Shown piece after piece: positions 33,125 through 42,496 of a DNA stretch of 64,000 nucleotides. A program made the position numbers and the translations under genes. The stretch lies in assembly GCA_020161015.1 (NCBI GenBank), contig JAIUOT010000056.1, positions 124,001-188,000 of the forward strand. The letters run 5' to 3'. The first letter of the stretch is position 1; every line of letters begins with the position of its first letter. The DNA is from Actinomycetota bacterium. Its GTDB lineage: Bacteria > Actinomycetota > Actinomycetes > Propionibacteriales > Propionibacteriaceae. Under the pieces are notes generated by a model. It made no database searches. It had not been told where the DNA came from and saw only the letters and a program-made list of their open reading frames with translations.

Positions 33125-35032
33125 GTGAACGTGATCGGTGCGGTGCGTCGTTATCCGGTGGTGGCGGCCACGCTGGGCGTGGGTGTGACCGGGTTGCTCC
33201 TGCTGGCCCTGGGCCAGCCGGTCGCGTCCGCCTGGCTGGTGGGCGGGTACGCGCTGGTGGTCGCCGCCTGGCAGGCGTGGTCGATGGTCCGCGACCTGCT
33301 GGCCGGGAACTTCGGGCTGGACGTGCTCGCGGTGACCGCGATCACCGCGACCGTGCTCGTCGGGGACCACTGGGCCGCGCTGATCGTGGTGCTGATGCTG
33401 ACCGGCGGCGAGGCGCTGGAGGACTACGCGAACGCCCGCGCCCACCGCGAGGTGTCGGCGCTGCTGGAGCGTGCGCCACGGTTCGCCCACCGCGCCACCC
33501 CCGGCGGGGCCTTCGTCGAGGTCCCGATCAGCGAGGTCGTGGCCGGCGACCTGGTGATGGTGCGTCCCGGCGAGGTCGTGCCGGTGGACGGGGTGCTGGA
33601 GGGCGAGGCGGCCTCCTTCGACGAGTCCTCGATCACCGGTGAGCCGTTGCCGGTGGAGCACGCGCACGGTGACCAGGTGCTGTCGGGCACGGTCAGCCAG
33701 CAGAAGGTCGCCCTCGTGCGGGCCACCGTGCCGGCGAAGGACAGCCAGTACCAGCAGATCATCGACCTCGTGCAGGCCGCGGCCGAGAGCAAGTCGCCCA
33801 TCGTGCGGCTCGCCGACCGGTACGCGGTGCCGTTCACCCTGGTGTCGCTGGCGATCGCCGGGGTCGCGTGGTGGCTGTCCGGCGACCCGGTGCGGTTCGC
33901 CGAGGTCCTCGTCGTGGCCACGCCCTGCCCGCTGCTGATCGCCGCCCCGGTCGCGTTCCTGGCCGGCATGAGCCGCGCGGCCAGCAACGGCGTGATCGTC
34001 AAGTCCGGCGGGGTCATGGAGACCCTGTCCCGCGTCCGCACCGTTGCGCTGGACAAGACCGGCACGCTCACACACGGACAGCCCGTCGTCGACCTGGTCG
34101 AACCGGCAGAGGGCACCAGTGCCGACGACCTGCTCGCCATCGCCGCCGCGGCCGAGACCTTCTCGGCCCATGTCCTGGCGAAGACCATCGTGAACGCCGC
34201 CCGGCACCGCCACCTGCGCATCCCGACGGCCACCGGTGTCGAGGAGACCACCGCCGCCGGCATGACCGCGACCATCCTCGGCCGGCTCACCGCCGTCGGC
34301 AACGCCACCCACGTCGCCCGCACCACCGGGCACACCCCTCCCGAGGCGCCCGTCCCGCCCGGCCACATCGCCATCCACCTCGGCACCACCGACGGCTACC
34401 TGGGCCGCATCCTGCTCACCGACCAGGTCCGCAACAACGCCCCCGCCACGCTGCACGCCCTCCACCACCTCGGCGTACGCAGCGTCGCCATGCTCACCGG
34501 CGACGCGGTCGTCACCGCCCGCCACATCGCCGACCAGATCGGCATCGACGACGTCCGCGCCGGCCTGCTTCCCGCAGACAAGGTCGCCCACGTCGCCTCG
34601 CTGCCGGTCCGGCCGGTCGCGATGGTCGGGGACGGGGTCAACGACGCCCCCGTCCTCGCCGCCGCGGACGTCGGCATCGCCATGGGCGCCAAGGGCGCCA
34701 CCGCCGCCAGCGAGTCCGCCGACGTCGTCATCATGCTCGACGACCTCAGCCGCGTCGCCACCAGCATCGCGATCGCCCAGCGCACCGTCCGCATCGCCCT
34801 GCAGGCCATCTGGCTCGGCATCGCCATCAGCATCGCCCTCATGCTCGTCGCCGTCTGGGGCATCCTCCCCGCCATCGTCGGCGCGGCGCTCCAGGAACTC
34901 GTCGACCTCGCGGCCATCCTGACCGCGCTCCGTGCCGTCCGCCCCGGACCCACCGAGCGCGAACTGACCCACCGGCTCCGCGCCGCCGTCCCCGCGCACG
35001 AGGACGTCCCGCAGCCCGACCTGGTCGCCTGA
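33125..35032 (+). CDS. Heavy-metal P-type (P1B) ATPase
   Basis: About 635 residues. Motifs: phosphatase/actuator SITGEPLP, transmembrane metal site TPCPLLIAAP, phosphorylation DKTGTLTHGQ, hinge GDGVNDAPVL. There is no N-terminal metal-binding (HMA) domain. It pumps a divalent or monovalent metal out of the cell (or a metal for secreted enzymes), using ATP. I prefer a start at GTG 33125, where the protein begins VNVIGAVRRYPVVAA like family members; the open frame reaches GTG 33089 but that stretch is A+T-rich and abuts a regulatory box. The metal is unknown. The upstream boxes hint at iron or manganese. Confidence 0.9.
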   Translation: MNVIGAVRRYPVVAATLGVGVTGLLLLALGQPVASAWLVGGYALVVAAWQAWSMVRDLLAGNFGLDVLAVTAITATVLVGDHWAALIVVLMLTGGEALEDYANARAHREVSALLERAPRFAHRATPGGAFVEVPISEVVAGDLVMVRPGEVVPVDGVLEGEAASFDESSITGEPLPVEHAHGDQVLSGTVSQQKVALVRATVPAKDSQYQQIIDLVQAAAESKSPIVRLADRYAVPFTLVSLAIAGVAWWLSGDPVRFAEVLVVATPCPLLIAAPVAFLAGMSRAASNGVIVKSGGVMETLSRVRTVALDKTGTLTHGQPVVDLVEPAEGTSADDLLAIAAAAETFSAHVLAKTIVNAARHRHLRIPTATGVEETTAAGMTATILGRLTAVGNATHVARTTGHTPPEAPVPPGHIAIHLGTTDGYLGRILLTDQVRNNAPATLHALHHLGVRSVAMLTGDAVVTARHIADQIGIDDVRAGLLPADKVAHVASLPVRPVAMVGDGVNDAPVLAAADVGIAMGAKGATAASESADVVIMLDDLSRVATSIAIAQRTVRIALQAIWLGIAISIALMLVAVWGILPAIVGAALQELVDLAAILTALRAVRPGPTERELTHRLRAAVPAHEDVPQPDLVA

Positions 35033-35071
35033 GCCGGCGCCGTCCCCGCCAGGGGAAAGGACGCGACCGGG

Positions 35072-35098
35072 TGTAACAGAACCGCCCGTGGCGTCGTT
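35072..35098 (+). promoter_or_regulatory. Candidate ECF-type promoter for the anti-sigma-like and sigma genes
   Basis: TGTAAC (35072-35077), 17 bases, CGTT (35095-35098), the form of ECF promoters such as TGAAAC-N16/17-CGTA. It is 22 bases before ATG 35120. ECF units are often self-activated, so this may be the site of the sigma factor at 35939-36520. Confidence 0.45.
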
Positions 35099-35119
35099 CT
35101 CCATGGTGGAAAGGTGGTC

Positions 35120-35818
35120 ATGGGCATCGACGAGACGCAGGAATCCCGGCTTCTGGCTCGGGAGGTACCGCACGATGACCCGACCTGGGGGGAGGTCTCC
35201 GCCTTCCTGGAAGCCGTGGACGCCACGTACGCCGGCGTCCCCACTTCGCAGTACGAGGCGGCACACCTTGCCGCCGTAGCGAGGGAAGCGCGTCTCCTCG
35301 GGGACGGGCTCCAGACCCACAGGAGGAAGACCATGAAGGACAGGTTCCCTGTCGCATCCCCCCGCGTGCTCATCGCCTCCGCGGTCGCTGCGCTCCTCGC
35401 AGTGACCGCCGGCGTCGGTGTGGCGAGCGCTCTCGGCGGCGGGCCGCTCGCCACGCTGCTGCCCACCGCGACCACCGCTCCCGCCGTGGATCCCGCGCCG
35501 TCGGTCGCCACCCCGGAGCCCACGCAGACCGAGGACGGGGACGACCAGGGCGAGGACGCGGACGACCCGACGCCGACGGCCACCCCGACCTCGACCCACG
35601 ACGACGACGAGTCCGAGGGCACCCACTCCCGCTCCGACGACGGGGACGACGAGGACGACGACAAGGCGTCCTCGAGCCACGACGAGGACGAGGCCGACGA
35701 GGACGAGGCCGACGAGGCCGACGACGAGGCCGACGACCAGCCCCGCAGCGACGCCGGCCACCACGACGGCGGCGAGGACGATGGCGACAACGGTGGCGAA
35801 GACGACTCCGAGGACTGA
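35120..35818 (+). CDS. Membrane protein with acidic exterior, anti-sigma-like
   Basis: 232 residues. A cytosolic N-terminus of ~75 residues (TWGEVSAFLEAVDATYAGVP and AREARLLGDG) is followed by a single helix (VLIASAVAALLAVTAGVGVA), then an external Thr/Pro and highly acidic tail (DDDESEG, DEDEADEADD) of ~130 residues. The layout and its place before an ECF sigma gene suggest a membrane anti-sigma factor, though no ZAS zinc motif is present. The acidic part could bind cations such as Ca2+. ATG 35120 has AAGG 6 bases upstream; GTG 35114 is possible. The gene ends 120 bases before the sigma gene. Confidence 0.65.
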   Translation: MGIDETQESRLLAREVPHDDPTWGEVSAFLEAVDATYAGVPTSQYEAAHLAAVAREARLLGDGLQTHRRKTMKDRFPVASPRVLIASAVAALLAVTAGVGVASALGGGPLATLLPTATTAPAVDPAPSVATPEPTQTEDGDDQGEDADDPTPTATPTSTHDDDESEGTHSRSDDGDDEDDDKASSSHDEDEADEDEADEADDEADDQPRSDAGHHDGGEDDGDNGGEDDSED

Positions 35819-35938
35819 GCGCCCCCGCGCGGCGACGCCCGGACGGCCCCTCGCGCCGGCCGGCGCCGCCGCGTCCGGAGTCCCAGTCCTCGCGCGGGTA
35901 CTTCCGCGCCGGTCCCGCTAGCCGGGAGCATTCACCCC

Positions 35939-36520
35939 ATGCCACTCGGCGAGCGGTTCCCCGAGGTCCTCGCGGCTGCGGCCGGCGGGGCGGAGTGGGC
36001 GTGGGCCGAGGTCTACCGCGACCTGGCCCCGGGCCTGCTCCGGTTCCTGACCGGGCAGGGAGCTGCCGACCCCGAGGACTGCCTCGGTGAGGTGTTCATC
36101 CAGATCGTGCGGCAGCTCGGCGGCTTCCACGGCGACGAGCCCGCCTTCCGGACGTGGGCGTTCACGATCGCCCGCAGCCGCCTGATCGACGCCTGGCGCA
36201 AGGACCAGCGGCGCCCGGCCAAGGCCGGCGAGGACGTCTCGGTGGCGGCCGACCGGCTCGCGCCCGCGCCGCCGCAGGAACCCGCGACGCTCCAGCGCGC
36301 TGCGGTGGAGGAGATCCTGTCCACGCTGAGCCCCGACCAGCGCGCCGTCCTGATGCTGCGCTACGTGCACCAGTTCTCGAGCGAGGAGACCGCGGCCATC
36401 ATCGGCAAGCCGGAGGGCACCGTCCGGGTGCTCCAGCACCGGGCCCTGCGGACACTGCGCCGCACGCTGCCCGGGCGGTGGGCCGGGCTCCGGGGGGCGG
36501 GGCAGGGCGCCTGCGCCTGA
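35939..36520 (+). CDS. ECF-type RNA polymerase sigma factor
   Basis: 193 residues. Region 2: VYRDLAPGLLRFLTGQGAAD, DCLGEVFIQIVRQL and FRTWAFTIARSRLIDAWRK, the -10 recognition part. Region 4: LSTLSPDQRAVLMLRYVHQF and IIGKPEGTVRVLQHRALRTL, a helix-turn-helix for the -35. No region 1.1 or 3, as in ECF factors. The short linker is Pro/Ala-rich. Probably controlled by the upstream membrane protein. Targets are unknown, but the TGTAAC-N17-CGTT element at 35072 may be self-regulation. ATG 35939 follows CGGGAGCATTCACCCC. Confidence 0.88.
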   Translation: MPLGERFPEVLAAAAGGAEWAWAEVYRDLAPGLLRFLTGQGAADPEDCLGEVFIQIVRQLGGFHGDEPAFRTWAFTIARSRLIDAWRKDQRRPAKAGEDVSVAADRLAPAPPQEPATLQRAAVEEILSTLSPDQRAVLMLRYVHQFSSEETAAIIGKPEGTVRVLQHRALRTLRRTLPGRWAGLRGAGQGACA

Positions 36521-36607
36521 CCGCCGGGTTGGGTCCCGGCGTGGCGTGTCGCCGCGGAGTGGGCGTACGACACCGCGTCCCTCCACCTCCAAGCTATAGC
36601 CCAGGTG

Positions 36608-36627
36608 GGGGCTTGCCGCAAGGCCCC
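36608..36627 (+). promoter_or_regulatory. Rifampin-associated element (RAE)
   Basis: GGGGCTTGCCGCAAGGCCCC, an inverted repeat differing at one central base from the published actinobacterial RAE (GGGGCTTGCGGCAAGGCCCC). It lies 93 bases upstream of the helR GTG start, the usual position near the promoter of rifamycin-responsive genes. A TATAGC (36594-36599) could be a -10 box. RAEs mark genes induced by rifamycins. Confidence 0.88.
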
Positions 36628-36720
36628 CCGGCGGGCGCACACTCGTGGGCGGCGCCGCCGGGGAACCGGCCCTGACCCGGTCCGCCGGCCGCCTCCACCC
36701 GTGGACGACCCGGAGGTCCC

Positions 36721-38910
36721 GTGACACCGCACAGCACCGTCTTCGCCCTGCCGGAGCGGCTCGCCGCCAAGGCCGCCCCCCACCTGGTCGGGCGGGACGA
36801 ACGACACCTCGGGCTGGTCCAGGCCACCGTCGAACGGCAGGTGGCCGCGCTGGCCGAGCGCCTGGCCGACCTGCGTCGCGCTCCGGGAGGACGCGGGCGG
36901 GGCGCGATGGACCGGGACCTGGAGATCCACCGGCTGAGCGGCCGGCTGGGCCTGCTCCGCCGGTTCGGCGTCGACCTGTGCCTGGGCCGGGTCGTGCCCG
37001 CCGACGGTGGCGAACCGCTCTGGATCGGCCGGCTGGGACTTTCCGACGACTCCGGCGATCCCCTGCTCGTCGACTGGCGGACGCCGGCCGCCGAGCCCTT
37101 CTTCGCCGCCACCAGCGCCCACCACCTGGGCCTGGCGAGCCGGCGACGCTACCGGTGGAGCGGCGGGCGGATCGTCGACTACTGGGACGAGGCCTTCGGC
37201 CCGTCCGCCCCGGGTGACGACGTCGCCCTCGACGACGACTCGGCGTTCATCGCGAGCCTCGGCGCGAGCAGGTCGCCGCGGATGCGCGACGTCCTCGCCA
37301 CGATCCAGGCCGACCAGGACGCGATCATCCGGGCCGGCTCCGGGGGAGCGCTCGTCGTCGACGGCGGGCCGGGCACCGGGAAGACGGTCGTCGCCCTGCA
37401 CCGGGCCGCCTACCTGCTCTACGCCGACCCACGCCTGGGCGGCCACCGCGGCGGGCTGCTCTTCGTCGGGCCGAACCAGCACTACCTGCGCTACGTCGCC
37501 GACGTCCTGCCCGGGCTGGGCGAGGAGGGCGTGCGCACCTGCACCCTGCGCGACCTCGTGCCCGAGGGCGCCCTCGCCGTCCCCGAGCCCGACCCGGAGG
37601 TCGCGCGGCTGAAGGCCTCGGCTCGACTGCTGGACGCCGTCGGCCCCGCGGTCGCCCTGTACGAGGAGGTGCCCACCGCGACGATGGTGGTCGAGACCGC
37701 CTGGGCCGACGTCCGGATCACCCCCGGGGACTGGGCGGAGGCGTTCGAGGCGGTCGAGCCGGGCAGCCCCCACAACGAGGTCCGCGACGAGATCTGGGAG
37801 GCGCTGCTCGACATCGCCGTCGACGGCGCCGGCGACGCGGGCGTCCCGCCGCCGGTGCTGCGGAAGGCCCTGGCGGCGAACGAGGAGTTCCGCGACACCT
37901 TCCGTCGGACGTGGCCCATCCTCGAGGCCCCCGACCTCGTCGGCGACCTGTGGGCTGTGCCCGCCTACCTGCGCCGCTGCGCGCCGTGGCTCTCGCCCGG
38001 GGAGCGCGAGGCGCTCCGGCGTCCGGAGGGGTCGGACTGGACGAGCGCCGACCTGCCCCTGCTGGACGCCATGCGGGCGCGGCTGGGCGATCCCCGCTGG
38101 TCGCTGCGCCGGAGGCAGGCACAGGCGGTGCGGGCGGAAGACCGCTCCTACATGGACCAGGTGGTGCAGGACCTGCTGGACGCCGACGACGACCCCGAGA
38201 GCCCGCTGCCCCTGCTGCGCAGGGAGAGCCTGCGCGCGGACCTCGTCCATGACGAGGCGGTCCCGGCCGACGACGGTGACCCGCTCGCGGGCCCGTTCGC
38301 CCACCTGATCATCGACGAGGCGCAGGAGCTCACCGACGCGGAGTGGCAGGTGCTCCTGCGGCGGTGCCCGTCGCGCAGCATCACCGTCGTGGGTGACCGG
38401 GCGCAGGCGCGGCACGGCTTCCCCGAGAGCTGGACGGAGCGCCTGTCCAGGGTCGGGCTGCCCGAGGCACGCCTCGAGATCCTCACCGTGAACTACCGGA
38501 CGCCCCGGGAGGTGATGGCGGTCGCCGAACCGGTGATCCGGTCGGTCCTCCCCGACGCCAACGTGCCGGCCTCGATCCGCACCTCGGGGTCGCCCGTCCA
38601 CCACGGCTCGACCGCCGACCTGCGCCCGCTCGTGGACCGGTGGCTGGCCACGCACCCCGACGGGATCGCCTGCGTCGTCGGCGACCCCGGCTTCACCGGG
38701 ACCGACCGGGTGGCCTCGCTGTCCCCCGAGGAGGCCAAGGGGCTGGAGTTCGACCTGGTGGTGCTGGTGGACCCCGACTCGTTCGGCGACGGCGTGGAGG
38801 GCGCGGTGGACCGCTACGTGGCGATGACCCGCACCACCCGAGAGCTGGCGATCCTCCACCCGGCCGGCCAGCCGGCGCCGGGCCGCGTCCGGACAGCCGC
38901 GGCTGGGTAG
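36721..38910 (+). CDS. helR: HelR, RNA polymerase-recycling ATPase (HelD family)
   Basis: 729 residues, superfamily 1 helicase fold. An N-terminal coiled region (~residues 20-65, VQATVERQVAALAERLADLR) inserts into RNA polymerase in HelD relatives. Walker A GGPGTGKT (215-222), Walker B region LIIDEAQELTDAEWQ, VVGDRAQ, VNYRTPREV and EAKGLEFDLVVLVD follow. HelR displaces stalled polymerase and rifamycin and gives rifamycin resistance in actinomycetes. The RAE upstream supports this identity over generic UvrD-like helicases. GTG 36721 is the start. Single gene; the sigma factor upstream ends 200 bases before it. Confidence 0.9.
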   Translation: MTPHSTVFALPERLAAKAAPHLVGRDERHLGLVQATVERQVAALAERLADLRRAPGGRGRGAMDRDLEIHRLSGRLGLLRRFGVDLCLGRVVPADGGEPLWIGRLGLSDDSGDPLLVDWRTPAAEPFFAATSAHHLGLASRRRYRWSGGRIVDYWDEAFGPSAPGDDVALDDDSAFIASLGASRSPRMRDVLATIQADQDAIIRAGSGGALVVDGGPGTGKTVVALHRAAYLLYADPRLGGHRGGLLFVGPNQHYLRYVADVLPGLGEEGVRTCTLRDLVPEGALAVPEPDPEVARLKASARLLDAVGPAVALYEEVPTATMVVETAWADVRITPGDWAEAFEAVEPGSPHNEVRDEIWEALLDIAVDGAGDAGVPPPVLRKALAANEEFRDTFRRTWPILEAPDLVGDLWAVPAYLRRCAPWLSPGEREALRRPEGSDWTSADLPLLDAMRARLGDPRWSLRRRQAQAVRAEDRSYMDQVVQDLLDADDDPESPLPLLRRESLRADLVHDEAVPADDGDPLAGPFAHLIIDEAQELTDAEWQVLLRRCPSRSITVVGDRAQARHGFPESWTERLSRVGLPEARLEILTVNYRTPREVMAVAEPVIRSVLPDANVPASIRTSGSPVHHGSTADLRPLVDRWLATHPDGIACVVGDPGFTGTDRVASLSPEEAKGLEFDLVVLVDPDSFGDGVEGAVDRYVAMTRTTRELAILHPAGQPAPGRVRTAAAG

Positions 38911-38955
38911 TTTGGGCCCTGACGACCCGCCGGCGTCCCGCCCTAGGCTGCCGAC

Positions 38956-40230
38956 GTGGATCTCAGCGTGATCCGCGACGCGGACGTCGTGGTGATCGGA
39001 GCCGGGCAGGCAGGTCTGGCGGTGAGCAGGGCGCTCGCCGGCGCGGACGTGGAGTGCGTCGTCCTCGAACGGGACCGGGTCGCGAGCGCCTGGCGCCACC
39101 GGTGGGACTCGTTCACCCTCGTCACCCCGAACTGGACCATCCGTCTGCCGGAGGGTGGCTACCAGGGGGACGACCCCGACGGCTTCCTGCGCCGCGACGA
39201 GGTGGTCGCCCACCTGGCGGCGTACGCGGCGAGCAGTCCGGTGCCGGTCCTGGAAGGCGTCTCCGTGACCGGGCTGGAGCCGGCGCAGGACTCACGGATC
39301 CTGCTGCGCACCTCGATGGGCGACGTCACCGTCCGGACCGTCGTGGTCTGCACGGGTTCCTTCTCCCGGCCGTACCGTCCCGTGGCTGCTGCGCTCCCGT
39401 CGGCGATCCAGGTGCTCGACGCGGTCGACTACCGCCGCCCCGACGATGTCGCCCCGGGCACCGTGGTGGTCGTCGGGAGCGGGCAGACCGGCTGCCAACT
39501 GGCCGAGGATCTGCACCGCGAGGGCAGGGACGTCATGCTGGCGTGCGGGCGCGCGCCATGGATCCCCCGGCGGCTGGACGGGCGGGACACGCTCTACTGG
39601 CTGGCCGAGGCGGGCTTCCTGGACGCGCCCTTGTCGTCGCTGCCGGCACCGTCCGCGCGCCTGGTGTCGAACCCGCAGGCCACCGGCCGCGACGGGGGCC
39701 ACGACCTCCACTACCGCACCCTGCAGGCGATGGGGGTCCGGCTGGCCGGGCGGCTGGTGGCCGCGGACGAGGCGGAACTGCGCTTCGGCGACGACCTGGC
39801 CGCCTCGGTCGCCTTCGGCGACGCGCGGTGGGCCGACCTCTGCGAGCTGATGCGGAGGACCCTGCCCGGGCGGGGCCTGGCCGTGCCGGAGCTCGAGCCG
39901 CCGCCGGCGTTCCGCGCGGAACCCGTCGCGTCCGTGTCGACATCGGAGGTCTCCGCCGTCCTGTTCACCACCGGCTACCGCCCGGGCTTCGCCGGCTGGG
40001 TCCACGCACCGGTGTTCGACGACCTCGGGTTTCCGGTCACCGACGACGGTGCGACCGCGGTTCCGGGCCTGTACTTCTGCGGCACCCACTTCCAGCGGAC
40101 GCGTGGCTCCGGGATCCTCTACGGCGTCGGAGCGGACGCCCTCCGGATCGCGGCGGTCGTTGCGGACCGGATCCACGGGCGGCGGCGGCCGCCCCTGGCG
40201 GAGCCTGCCGAGGGGCGCCGGTCGGGGTAG
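38956..40230 (+). CDS. FAD-dependent monooxygenase / oxidoreductase (FMO-like)
   Basis: 424 residues. FAD Rossmann motif VVIGAGQAGLAVSRAL near the N-terminus, a WRHRWDSFTLVTPNW segment typical of Trp-rich flavin monooxygenases, a second nucleotide motif VVVGSGQTGCQLAEDL for NAD(P)H, and the C-terminal ATG-like VLFTTGYRP. Family members oxygenate N or S atoms or aldehydes; the substrate is unknown. GTG start at 38956, 45 bases after helR. A role in drug modification (as rifampicin monooxygenase Rox) is tempting given helR, but this protein is from the YUCCA/CzcO-like branch, not Rox, and has no RAE of its own. Confidence 0.85.
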   Translation: MDLSVIRDADVVVIGAGQAGLAVSRALAGADVECVVLERDRVASAWRHRWDSFTLVTPNWTIRLPEGGYQGDDPDGFLRRDEVVAHLAAYAASSPVPVLEGVSVTGLEPAQDSRILLRTSMGDVTVRTVVVCTGSFSRPYRPVAAALPSAIQVLDAVDYRRPDDVAPGTVVVVGSGQTGCQLAEDLHREGRDVMLACGRAPWIPRRLDGRDTLYWLAEAGFLDAPLSSLPAPSARLVSNPQATGRDGGHDLHYRTLQAMGVRLAGRLVAADEAELRFGDDLAASVAFGDARWADLCELMRRTLPGRGLAVPELEPPPAFRAEPVASVSTSEVSAVLFTTGYRPGFAGWVHAPVFDDLGFPVTDDGATAVPGLYFCGTHFQRTRGSGILYGVGADALRIAAVVADRIHGRRRPPLAEPAEGRRSG

Positions 40231-40277
40231 CCGGGCACCGGGTGCCGTCCCGCGCCGGCGCAGGGGAGAATCTCCGC

Positions 40278-41438
40278 ATGGAACCGGACCCGATGACTGC
40301 GCACTCCCACGGCGGCCCGAGCGGCGCCAGCCCGGCGGTCACCAGGGTCCTGGCCGTGGTGATGGCGATCCTCGCGATCGCGACCGTCGTCGGCGTGGCG
40401 TGGCTGTGGCCCTGGGACGCGCCGCCGCGACAGCCGTGGATCGACGACAACGCCGCCCTGGTCACCGGCACGATCGCAGAGCTCGTCCCCGGCGACGGGC
40501 AGGCGGGGCACATGGTCGTCCGGCTCGACGACGGCACCACGCTCGACGTGCCGGCCGACCCGAGCGCACCCCTGGCAGAGGCACGGGTCGGCCAGCGCGT
40601 GCAGGTCATGGTGGTGGACGGCCAGGCGGGCGGCACCTTCTTCGACTACGAGCGCGGCGGCCCGCTGCTGTTCCTGGCCGTGCTGTTCGTGGCAGCGGTC
40701 GTCGCCGTGGCCGGATGGAAGGGCGTGGCCGCCCTCGCGGGGCTGGCCGTCGCGCTGTCGATGGTGTGGCTCTTCACGCTGCCATCCCTGGCCGCAGGAC
40801 GGGACCCCCTCCTGGTGGCCCTGGTGACGTCGTCGGTCGTGATGTTCGCGGTGGTCTACCTCGCGCACGGCGTCTCTGTGAAGACCACGACGGCCCTGCT
40901 CGGGACCTTCGCCGGGATCGCCGTGGTGGCCGCCCTCGCGTGGTGGGCGATCCCCGCGACGAGCCTCACTCCCCGGCAGGACGAGGTGATGGGTCAGCTT
41001 CCCTACCAGTTCCCGGGGATCGACGTCCGGGGGATCCTGCTGTGCGGCATGGTGCTGGCCGGGGTCGGCGTGCTGAACGACGTGACGATCACCCAGGCGT
41101 CCGCGGTGTGGGAGCTGCGGCGGGCGGTTCCCGGCGCGTCCCGGTCGACGGTCTTCGGCCAGGCCATGCGCATCGGGCGCGACCACATCGCCTCCACCGT
41201 CTACACGATCGCCTTCGCCTACGTCGGCACGGCGCTCGCGCTGCTGCTGCTCGCATCGCGGCTGGACTTCACGATCCTGGAGTTGTTCACGTTCAACACG
41301 ATCGCCCAGGAGGTCGTCGCCACCCTGGTGGCGTCCATCAGCCTGGTCGTGACGATCCCGGTGACCACCGCGCTGGCCGCCTGGCTCGCCGCCCCACAGA
41401 GGACGGCCGTCTCCGGCGCCGGGCGTCAGGCGGGGTAG
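40278..41438 (+). CDS. YibE/F family membrane protein
   Basis: 386 residues from ATG 40278 (GGGGAGAA 8 bases upstream). One N-terminal helix (VLAVVMAILAIATVVGVAWL), an extracytoplasmic ~90-residue beta-rich domain (VTGTIAELVPGDGQ to RVQVMVVDG), then seven or so helices with the family segments GVLNDVTITQASAVWELRRA and MRIGRDHIASTVYTIAFAYVG. YibE/F proteins are conserved but their transported substrate is not established. It converges on modC with a 13-base overlap of the two genes. Confidence 0.85.
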   Translation: MEPDPMTAHSHGGPSGASPAVTRVLAVVMAILAIATVVGVAWLWPWDAPPRQPWIDDNAALVTGTIAELVPGDGQAGHMVVRLDDGTTLDVPADPSAPLAEARVGQRVQVMVVDGQAGGTFFDYERGGPLLFLAVLFVAAVVAVAGWKGVAALAGLAVALSMVWLFTLPSLAAGRDPLLVALVTSSVVMFAVVYLAHGVSVKTTTALLGTFAGIAVVAALAWWAIPATSLTPRQDEVMGQLPYQFPGIDVRGILLCGMVLAGVGVLNDVTITQASAVWELRRAVPGASRSTVFGQAMRIGRDHIASTVYTIAFAYVGTALALLLLASRLDFTILELFTFNTIAQEVVATLVASISLVVTIPVTTALAAWLAAPQRTAVSGAGRQAG

Positions 41439-42496
41439 ATGGTCACCGTGGCCGCCTTGACGACGAACGTGACGTCGCGACCGGGGTACAGGTCGAGCTC
41501 CGCGACCGACACCGGGGTCACGTCGGCGGCGATCGAGTGGCCGTGGTGGTCGTCGCCGCGCACCCGGACGAGCTCGCCGTGCGGTTCGACCTCGGTGATG
41601 GTGACCGGCAGGTGGTTGCGGGGGCTGCCGGTCGGAGGGCTGAGGTAGATCGACACCTCCGCCGGGGCGAAGGCCGCCGCCGCCGGGTCGCCGTCGCGCA
41701 ACGCGGGCGCGTCCCCGGTGGTGCCGTCGATGCGGACGCCGTCCCGGCCGACCACCCCGCCGCCGTCGCGGGTGCCCCGGATCAGGTTCAGCCCCGCGAG
41801 CCGGGCGGTGAAGCCGGCCCGGGGATGCCGCAGGGTCTCCTCGGTGGGCCCGGACTCGGCGACCCGGCCCTCCTCCATCACCACCAGCCGGTCCGACAGC
41901 AGGAGCGCGTCCAGCAGGTCGTGGGTGACGATCATCGTCGTCCGCCCCGCCAGGACCCGGCGCAGCACCCGCCGCAGCATCGGGGCGACGGCGACGTCGA
42001 CGGCGGCCATCGGCTCGTCGAGCAGCAGGAGCGCGGGCTCGGCGGCGAGCGCCCGGGCCAGCGCCACCCGTTGCGCCTCGCCGCCGGAGAGCTCATGGGG
42101 ACGCCGCCCTGCGAGCGGCAGCACCTCGACCTCCTCCAGCCAGCGCTCGGCCCGGGCGCGCGCGTCCGCGCGCGGGGCGCCCCCGACCCGGGGGGCGAAA
42201 GCGACGTTGTCCAGCACGGTGAGGTGCGGGAACAGCAGCGGATCCTGCGCGAGCAGGGCGATGCCGCGGCGGTGGGGCGGCAGCCAGAGCCGCCGGCCGG
42301 GCCCGAGGTCGAACAGCACGCGCCCGTCGAGGGACGCCCGCCCCGCGTCCGGACGCAGGGTGCCGGCCAGCACGCCGAGGAGCGTCGACTTGCCCGACCC
42401 GTTCTGCCCCAGGACCGCGACGCGCTCCCCCTCGCCCACCTCCAGGTCGATGTCGAAGCCCCGTGCGGCGAGTGTCGCCGCGCACGCCAGCGTCAT
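41426..42496 (-). CDS. modC: Molybdate ABC transporter ATP-binding protein
   Basis: 356 residues. Walker [11 protein letters not shown], signature [15 protein letters not shown], Walker [13 protein letters not shown], switch [12 protein letters not shown]. The C-terminal ~70 residues form a Mop/TOBE domain ([37 protein letters not shown]) that binds oxyanions for feedback control, as in ModC. ATG 42496 overlaps the modB stop (ATGA). Completes the unit modA-modB-modC. Confidence 0.92.
   Translation of the reverse strand: MTLACAATLAARGFDIDLEVGEGERVAVLGQNGSGKSTLLGVLAGTLRPDAGRASLDGRVLFDLGPGRRLWLPPHRRGIALLAQDPLLFPHLTVLDNVAFAPRVGGAPRADARARAERWLEEVEVLPLAGRRPHELSGGEAQRVALARALAAEPALLLLDEPMAAVDVAVAPMLRRVLRRVLAGRTTMIVTHDLLDALLLSDRLVVMEEGRVAESGPTEETLRHPRAGFTARLAGLNLIRGTRDGGGVVGRDGVRIDGTTGDAPALRDGDPAAAAFAPAEVSIYLSPPTGSPRNHLPVTITEVEPHGELVRVRGDDHHGHSIAADVTPVSVAELDLYPGRDVTFVVKAATVTIYPA

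Noticed and set aside
33114-33128. Four-codon ORF (MIVW) before the metal ATPase as a leader peptide
   Set aside because: Too short to judge. It may simply reflect the sequence near the GTG start.
32969-35764. Minus-strand open frame extending the LuxR gene to about 1588 residues
   Set aside because: It is antisense to the P-type ATPase and the acidic membrane protein, reads as Val/Gly/Asp-rich low complexity, and crosses the A+T-rich promoter region. Only 30998-32968 is kept.
36721-40230. Rifampicin monooxygenase (Rox) next to helR
   Set aside because: The flavoprotein at 38956 belongs to the YUCCA/CzcO-like branch by its Trp-rich segment and motif order, and has no RAE of its own.
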